Below, in pieces: positions 59,465 to 64,000 of a DNA stretch of 64,000 bases (its first letter is position 1; each line of letters begins with the position of its first letter). The stretch comes from Hyphomicrobiales bacterium. Its GTDB lineage: Bacteria; Pseudomonadota; Alphaproteobacteria; Rhizobiales; Devosiaceae. The notes under the pieces are model-generated. The model was not told where the DNA came from. It made no database searches and worked only from the letters and a program-made list of their open reading frames with translations. Both the position numbers and the translations under genes were made by a program. The stretch lies in the NCBI GenBank assembly GCA_900470445.1, contig UCAU01000012.1, positions 78,847-142,846 on the forward strand. Direction: 5' to 3'.

Positions 59465-60181
59465 ATGCCCAAGATTGCCCTGGTAGATGACGACCGCAAT
59501 ATTCTGACCTCGGTGTCGCTGACGCTGGAGGCCGAAGGGTATCAGGTCGCCACCTATACCGATGGTGCATCGGGTCTTGAAGGTCTCACCACCGACAAGC
59601 CGGACCTTGCCATCCTCGACATCAAGATGCCGCGCATGGATGGCATGGAATTGCTGCGCCGCCTGCGCCAGAAGTCGGATGTGCCGGTGATCTTCCTGAC
59701 GTCCAAGGACGAAGAGATCGACGAGCTGTTCGGCCTCAAGATGGGCGCCGACGATTTCATCACCAAGCCGTTCAGCCAGCGCCTGCTGGTCGAGCGCGTC
59801 AAGGCCATCCTGCGCCGCTCGGCCCCGCGCGATCCCTCTGCACCTGCCGGCGCACCAGGCGAATCCTCGCCGGGCAAGGCGCTGATCGAACGCGGCTCGC
59901 TGGTGATGGACGAAGAGCGCCATACCTGCACCTGGAAGGGCCAGCGGGTCACCCTGACCGTCACCGAATTCCTCATCCTCCAGGCGCTGGCGCTTCGCCC
60001 CGGCGTCGTCAAGTCGCGTAACGCGCTGATGGATGCGGCCTATGACGATCAAGTCTATGTCGACGATCGCACCATCGACAGCCACATCAAGCGGCTGCGC
60101 AAGAAGTTCAAGGCGACCGACGACGACTTCGAAATGATCGAGACGCTTTATGGCGTCGGCTATCGCTTCAAGGAGCAATAA
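59465..60181 (+). CDS. chvI: Response regulator ChvI (OmpR family)
   Basis: 238 residues. Receiver domain with acidic cluster VDDDR, phosphorylated Asp 52 in [13 protein letters not shown], Thr in FLTSKDEE and Lys in ITKPFS; C-terminal winged helix ([42 protein letters not shown]). Pairs with ChvG to respond to acid and envelope changes in Rhizobiales. The ATG at 59465 has AGAAAGG upstream; the frame from 59390 adds a non-conserved lead. Followed 8 nt later by chvG. Confidence 0.96.
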   Translation: MPKIALVDDDRNILTSVSLTLEAEGYQVATYTDGASGLEGLTTDKPDLAILDIKMPRMDGMELLRRLRQKSDVPVIFLTSKDEEIDELFGLKMGADDFITKPFSQRLLVERVKAILRRSAPRDPSAPAGAPGESSPGKALIERGSLVMDEERHTCTWKGQRVTLTVTEFLILQALALRPGVVKSRNALMDAAYDDQVYVDDRTIDSHIKRLRKKFKATDDDFEMIETLYGVGYRFKEQ

Positions 60182-60189
60182 GCACCCAA

Positions 60190-62007
60190 GTGGCCATCAT
60201 CGACCCCGATATGGATGAGAAGCCGGACGCCAAGGCGCCCGGCAAGGCCACCCCTTTGCCCGAGCCCGAGCAGGACCAGCCGGCCGCGCCGCGGCGCACC
60301 CATCGCTGGCGGTTGGTGCTGGCCCCGTTCTATCGACTGGCCAGCGGCATCAGCCGCTTTCTCGATTTCACGATCTTTTCCAGCCTCACCCGCCGCATCA
60401 TCGTGCTCAATCTGGCGGGCCTGTTGGTGCTGGTGGTGGGCATCCTCTACCTCAACCAATGGCGGGCCGGCCTGATCGATGCGCGCGTGCAATCGCTGCG
60501 CGTACAGGGCGAAATCATCGCCGCCGCCGTCGCCGCCTCGGCTACGGTCGACAGCGACGTCATTTCGGTCAATCCCGATCGGTTGCTGGAATTGCAGGGC
60601 GACGGCACTGTCTCTTCGCTGTCCTATTTCGATCCGTCGCTGGAATTCCCGATCAGCCCCGAGCGGGTTGCCCCGCTGCTGCGTAACCTAATCACGCCAA
60701 CCCGCACCCGCGCCCGTATCTATGATCAGGGCGGGCTGATGATCCTCGATAGCGACAATATCTATGCGCGCGGCGAGGTGATGCGGCAGATCATCGAGAC
60801 CAAGAAGGACGATGATTTCTTCCTCTGGCATTGGTGGAATGCGGTGCTGGCCTGGGTGCCGGGCGACAATTTCCCGAAATATCAGGAATATGGCGTCGAT
60901 GAGGGCATGCGCTATCCCGAAGTCGCCTCGGCGCTGGCGGGCGCGCCGGCCGATTTCGTGCGCGTCGATGGGCAGAACCAATTGGTGGTGTCGGTCGCCG
61001 TACCGGTGCAGCGCGTGCGCGCCGTGGTGGGCGCCATCCTGCTCTCCACCGCGCCGGGCGATATCGATTCCATCGTGTCGCAGGAACGCTGGGGCATTCT
61101 GCGCATCGCCATGATCGCGGCGGCGGTGCAGATCGCGCTGTCGCTGCTGCTGGCCGGCACCATTGCCGGGCCGATGCGACGCCTGTCCGAAGCCGCCGAG
61201 CGGGTGCAGACCGCCGGCAATGCCCGCGCCGAAATCCCCGATTTCTCCGATCGTCCCGACGAAATCGGGCATCTGTCGGGCGCGCTGCGGCGCATGACCG
61301 ACGCGCTGTATAACCGCATCGAGGCCATCGAGCGCTTTGCTGCCGACGTGGCGCATGAACTGAAAAACCCGCTGACCTCGCTGCGCTCGGCAGTGGAAAC
61401 CCTGCCGCTGGCCAAGCGGGCCGAGGATCGCGACCGGCTCAACGCCATCATCCAGCACGATGTGAAGCGGCTCGACCGGCTGATCACCGATATTTCCAGC
61501 GCCAGCCGGCTCGATGCCGAACTGGCGCGCGAAAGTTCGGACCGCATCGATGTGGAAAAGCTGGCCGAAGTCATGGTCGGCATCCAGAAGGACATGGCGC
61601 TGGGCCGCAATGTCACGGTGGTGCTCGGCAAGCGCAGCGGCAAGGGCAATGCCATCGTCAATGGCCATGAAAGCCGGCTGGCGCAGGTCTTTGCCAATCT
61701 GATCGACAATGCCGTGTCCTTCTCGCCCGAAGGGGGCGTGGTGACCGTGACGCTGGCGACCGACGCCGACGATGTCACCATAACGGTAATGGATGAGGGG
61801 CGCGGCATTACCGGGGATTTCGGCAAGATCTTCCAGCGCTTTTATACCGACCGGCCCGATACCGAGAGCTTTGGCGACCATTCGGGGCTGGGCCTGTCCA
61901 TCTCCAAGCAGATCGTGGACGCCCATAAGGGCACCATCCGAGCCGCCAACCGGCAGGATCGCTCGGGCGCGGTGTTCACGATTGTGTTGCCCCGAGCCCG
62001 CAAATAG
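60190..62007 (+). CDS. chvG: Sensor histidine kinase ChvG
   Basis: 605 residues. Long cytoplasmic lead, membrane helix 1 (RIIVLNLAGLLVLVVGILYL), periplasmic sensor of about 230 residues, helix 2 (IAMIAAAVQIALSLLLAGTI), HAMP (PMRRLSEAAERVQTAGNARA), H-box DVAHELKNPLTSLRSAVETL, N-box VFANLIDNAVSF, G1 DEGRGITGDFGKIFQRF, G2 GLGLSISKQIV. Known partner of ChvI; controlled by the periplasmic inhibitor ExoR in relatives. GTG at 60190; the first ATG (60211) is an alternative. The hprK gene follows 8 nt later. Confidence 0.95.
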   Translation: MAIIDPDMDEKPDAKAPGKATPLPEPEQDQPAAPRRTHRWRLVLAPFYRLASGISRFLDFTIFSSLTRRIIVLNLAGLLVLVVGILYLNQWRAGLIDARVQSLRVQGEIIAAAVAASATVDSDVISVNPDRLLELQGDGTVSSLSYFDPSLEFPISPERVAPLLRNLITPTRTRARIYDQGGLMILDSDNIYARGEVMRQIIETKKDDDFFLWHWWNAVLAWVPGDNFPKYQEYGVDEGMRYPEVASALAGAPADFVRVDGQNQLVVSVAVPVQRVRAVVGAILLSTAPGDIDSIVSQERWGILRIAMIAAAVQIALSLLLAGTIAGPMRRLSEAAERVQTAGNARAEIPDFSDRPDEIGHLSGALRRMTDALYNRIEAIERFAADVAHELKNPLTSLRSAVETLPLAKRAEDRDRLNAIIQHDVKRLDRLITDISSASRLDAELARESSDRIDVEKLAEVMVGIQKDMALGRNVTVVLGKRSGKGNAIVNGHESRLAQVFANLIDNAVSFSPEGGVVTVTLATDADDVTITVMDEGRGITGDFGKIFQRFYTDRPDTESFGDHSGLGLSISKQIVDAHKGTIRAANRQDRSGAVFTIVLPRARK

Positions 62008-62015
62008 ACCCCACC

Positions 62016-62486
62016 ATGCGCCAAAACCTCAATATTCATGGCACGGCGATCGTGCTGGGTGGCGCCGGCGTGCTGCTGCGCGGCCCTTCCGGCTCGGGCA
62101 AATCCCTGCTGGCTCTGTCCCTGCTCGACCGCTGGGCGGCGCGGGAGCTGGCCGCGGCGCTGGTCTCCGATGATCGGGTCGATCTCAGTGCCGGTCCCGA
62201 AGGGCTCACAATGGCCGCTCCAGCCACGATTGCCGGGCTGATCGAGCTGCGCGGGCGCGGCATTCTCACCCGGTCCCATCGCAGTCCGGTGCCGCTGCAT
62301 CTGCTGATTGATCTGGTGCCCGAGCTGGTCCGCATGCCCGAATCCGATGCGTTTACGGCCGCGCTTTTGGGACTTTCCGTGCCCCGCGCGCCGGTGCCGC
62401 AGGCCGGGCTGATCGGGCTCGACCATCAAATGCTGTTGGTAAGTGAGGCTCTGGCCGCGCTGGACCCGCCGGCGGGCCGGCCGTGA
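62016..62486 (+). CDS. hprK: HPr kinase/phosphorylase, short alphaproteobacterial form
   Basis: 156 residues: only the kinase domain, without the N-terminal half seen in Gram-positive HprK. P-loop LRGPSGSGKSLLA (23-30), SDDRVDL (catalytic Asp region), LIELRGRGIL and the C-terminal LLLV-like tail. It phosphorylates the regulatory serine of HPr. Directly follows chvG, then (after 178 nt) EIIA and HPr, as in rhizobia. Confidence 0.93.
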   Translation: MRQNLNIHGTAIVLGGAGVLLRGPSGSGKSLLALSLLDRWAARELAAALVSDDRVDLSAGPEGLTMAAPATIAGLIELRGRGILTRSHRSPVPLHLLIDLVPELVRMPESDAFTAALLGLSVPRAPVPQAGLIGLDHQMLLVSEALAALDPPAGRP

Positions 62487-62664
62487 CAAAAAACCACTTG
62501 AATCCCTGTCGCTCCGGGGCAAGACTGCCCCTCACTCGCGCCTTCGGGCCGGGTTCGGCTCAGCGCGTTATCCAAACAAGGCCTTGCGCGGGCAGGGGGC
62601 AGACAATACTGGAATGCCGTCAGCGCCACGACGCAGGCGCATCTCGGCAGGCTGGGGACGTTGC
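62487..62664. other. Intergenic gap hprK-EIIA
   Basis: 178 nt; the next gene may have its own promoter here. I see no small gene, palindrome or terminator that I could support. Confidence 0.4.
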
Positions 62665-63066
62665 ATGATCGGTCTGGTTCTGGTGACGCATGGTGCGCTC
62701 GCCAATGAGTTCAAGTCGGCACTGGAACACGTCGTCGGCCCGCAGGATTATTGCGAAACCATCGCTATTGGTCCCGACGACAATATGGAAAACCGCCGCA
62801 ACGACATTTTGGCGGCCGTCGACAAGGCCGATAACGGCTCGGGCGTCATCATCCTGACCGACATGTTCGGCGGCACGCCGTCCAATCTGGCCATCTCCGT
62901 GATGCAGAACCGCGATGTGGAAGTGATTGCCGGGGTCAACCTGCCCATGCTGGTGAAGCTCGGCCGCGTCCGCTCCGACATGAGCATCAAGGAAGCGGTC
63001 AACCTGGCGCAGGAAGCGGGCCGCAAATATATCACCGTCGCCAATTCGATCCTGAGTGCGGGGTAG
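62665..63066 (+). CDS. PTS system mannose-type EIIA component, regulatory
   Basis: 133 residues. EIIA-Man fold: MIGLVLVTHGALANEFKSAL with the phosphorylated His 9, VIILTDMFGGTPSNLAI, AGVNLPMLVKLGRV. No EIIB/EIIC partners are present, so it is likely a regulatory EIIA that links carbon/PEP status to metabolism. GGGGAC upstream. Followed by HPr 6 nt later. Confidence 0.94.
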   Translation: MIGLVLVTHGALANEFKSALEHVVGPQDYCETIAIGPDDNMENRRNDILAAVDKADNGSGVIILTDMFGGTPSNLAISVMQNRDVEVIAGVNLPMLVKLGRVRSDMSIKEAVNLAQEAGRKYITVANSILSAG

Positions 63067-63072
63067 ACCCAT

Positions 63073-63381
63073 ATGGATGCTGCCAGCACCGGCCGGGCCG
63101 TCGCCCAGCAATTGACTATCGTCAACCGCAAGGGCCTGCACGCCCGTGCCTCGGCCCGCTTCGTACGCACCGCCGAATGCTTTGACGCCACCATTGCCGT
63201 CATCAAGGACGGCACTTCGGTCGCCGGCAATTCCATCATGGGCCTGATGATGCTGGGCGCCGGGCCGGGAAGTACGATCCTGGTGCAAGCCAGCGGCAAA
63301 CAGGCGCGCGAGGCGCTGGAGGCCATTGTCGAGCTGGTCAATAACGGATTTGACGAGGACAGTGACGGGGCTGCGGGGTGA
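63073..63381 (+). CDS. ptsH: HPr phosphocarrier protein
   Basis: 102 residues. Phosphorylated His 23 in GLHARASARF; regulatory Ser 54 in GNSIMGLMM, the HprK target. About 12 residues longer at the N-terminus than classical HPr. Part of hprK-EIIA-ptsH. Enzyme I (ptsP or ptsI) is not in the window. The stop overlaps the GTG of the next gene. Confidence 0.95.
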   Translation: MDAASTGRAVAQQLTIVNRKGLHARASARFVRTAECFDATIAVIKDGTSVAGNSIMGLMMLGAGPGSTILVQASGKQAREALEAIVELVNNGFDEDSDGAAG

Positions 63382-63908
63382 GCGAGGCGGTCGAGCTCGT
63401 CCCTTATTCGGATGACTGGCCGCGGGCGTTTAATACCATCGCCCCGATCATTGCCGCCTGTTTCGATCCGCCGCCGCTGCTGCTCGACCATATCGGCTCC
63501 TCGGCCGTGCCCGGCCTGCCCGCTAAGCCGATCCTCGATATCATCGTCTTGGTCGCGGATATGGGGGAAGTAGCCCTGGCGCTTGCCGCGCTCGAACGCG
63601 CCGGTTTTGAGTTTCGGCCGGAAGTGTCGAGCGCCCATCGGAAATTTTTGCGCAAGCTGGACCTGGCCGGACAGCGCACCCATCACCTCCACATCCATGA
63701 CAATGCCAACGAAGTCCACCGGCACGTCATGTTCCGCGATTGCCTGCGCAACGCCCCCGAGGTCAGGGCCGCCTATCTGGCTCACAAGGAGGATCTGGCA
63801 ACGCGTTTCCGCGAAGATCGTGGAGCCTATTCCCGGGGCAAGTCGGACTTCATCGATCAGGTCATCCGGGCCGCAGGCGGACCAGAGCGGGTGCCTTGGG
63901 CGCAGTAA
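63378..63908 (+). CDS. GrpB/UPF0157 family protein
   Basis: 176 residues. Nucleotidyltransferase-like fold with ELVPYSDDWPRAFNTIAPII, DHIGSSAVPGLPAKPILDII (the GSxxVPG-KP-DI signature), LRKLDLAGQRTHHLHI, and HVMFRDCLRNAPEVRAAY. Function unknown for most members. Starts with GTG overlapping the ptsH stop, so it is translationally coupled with the PTS genes. Confidence 0.9.
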   Translation: MSEAVELVPYSDDWPRAFNTIAPIIAACFDPPPLLLDHIGSSAVPGLPAKPILDIIVLVADMGEVALALAALERAGFEFRPEVSSAHRKFLRKLDLAGQRTHHLHIHDNANEVHRHVMFRDCLRNAPEVRAAYLAHKEDLATRFREDRGAYSRGKSDFIDQVIRAAGGPERVPWAQ

Positions 63909-63931
63909 AGCGTGGCTCAACCACAATGTCA

Positions 63932-63949
63932 TTCCCGCGAAAGCGGGAA
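63932..63949. repeat. Short inverted repeat TTCCCGC-GAAA-GCGGGAA
   Basis: Perfect 7-bp arms with a GAAA loop. The set GTCATTCCCGCGAAAGCGGG and the later GAGGTTCCCGCTTCC (63985-63999) resemble a dispersed REP-like repeat. The window ends here; no gene is seen in the last 92 nt. Confidence 0.5.
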
Positions 63950-64000
63950 CATCTGTTTGCTTCCTACTTCGGCCACTGAAACGGAGGTTCCCGCTTCCTC

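Noticed and set aside
1..64000. tRNA, rRNA or CRISPR features
   Set aside because: I found no cloverleaf-like segment in the intergenic gaps, no rRNA-like conserved stretch and no regularly spaced direct repeats.

Overview
The window looks like ordinary chromosome from a GC-rich alphaproteobacterium of the order Hyphomicrobiales (Rhizobiales). A Devosia-like organism is my best guess. The basis is the gene order pckA (minus) / chvI-chvG-hprK-EIIA(Man)-HPr (plus) at 57.6-63.4 kb, an Irr-box-controlled mbfA, a sitABCD metal importer, many DppABCDF-type transporters, one full CtrA-type TTAA-N7-TTAA site, and very few repeats. I see no tRNA, rRNA, CRISPR array, insertion sequence, integrase or prophage block.

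Layout. 0-8.5 kb is a sugar-acid locus: a peptide/oligosaccharide-type ABC importer (binding protein plus two permeases, the last one cut by the window edge), a ROK regulator, a LacI regulator, a uronate dehydrogenase and a divergent SMP-30-type lactonase, then an OmpV/MipA-type outer-membrane protein. 8.6-12.3 kb holds two MFS transporters followed by an iron-siderophore-type binding protein with no ABC permease or ATPase beside it. 12.3-15.2 kb is a compact panB-coaBC-panC operon for coenzyme A synthesis. 15.3-18 kb is a LysR regulator divergent from a quinone-reductase-like enzyme and a SnoaL-like protein. 18.1-21.6 kb is sitABCD (Mn/Fe import). 21.6-22.7 kb is an isolated phage-tail-like protein with a self-cleaving S74 chaperone domain, preceded by a hairpin that covers its ribosome binding site.

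22.7-28.8 kb has a TetR/VOC pair and a surface-glycan module (two glycosyltransferases on plus; O-antigen-ligase-like protein and two tandem GT8 enzymes on minus). 28.9-37.9 kb mixes redox, iron (mbfA), hydrolase, tRNA-hydroxylase (TrhO), aldo/keto reductase and regulator genes, with several clear palindromic operators. 38-43.7 kb has phnM with its DUF1045 partner but no C-P lyase core, glycerate 2-kinase, a sugar 1-dehydrogenase and another aldo/keto reductase. 44.4-49.8 kb is a complete dppABCDF-type operon behind a strong GntR-like palindrome. 49.8-56.1 kb has a CHASE-PAS-GGDEF-EAL protein, a DeoR regulator, a gamma-carbonic-anhydrase-like protein, SelO and a HAD phosphatase. 56.4-63.9 kb has a CtrA-site-preceded cell-wall hydrolase, pckA, ChvI/ChvG and the regulatory PTS pieces HprK/EIIA/HPr.

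Taken together the window is mostly carbon-source uptake, sugar-acid oxidation, metal homeostasis and the ChvGI/PTS circuit that couples acid/envelope signals to carbon metabolism. I did not find a clearly new multi-gene system. The most unusual items are the orphan tail-like protein with its RBS hairpin, PhnM/DUF1045 without C-P lyase, the MFS-plus-siderophore-binding-protein cluster, the apparent ATT start of the hydrolase at 31.7 kb, and several strong palindromes without an obvious cognate regulator.
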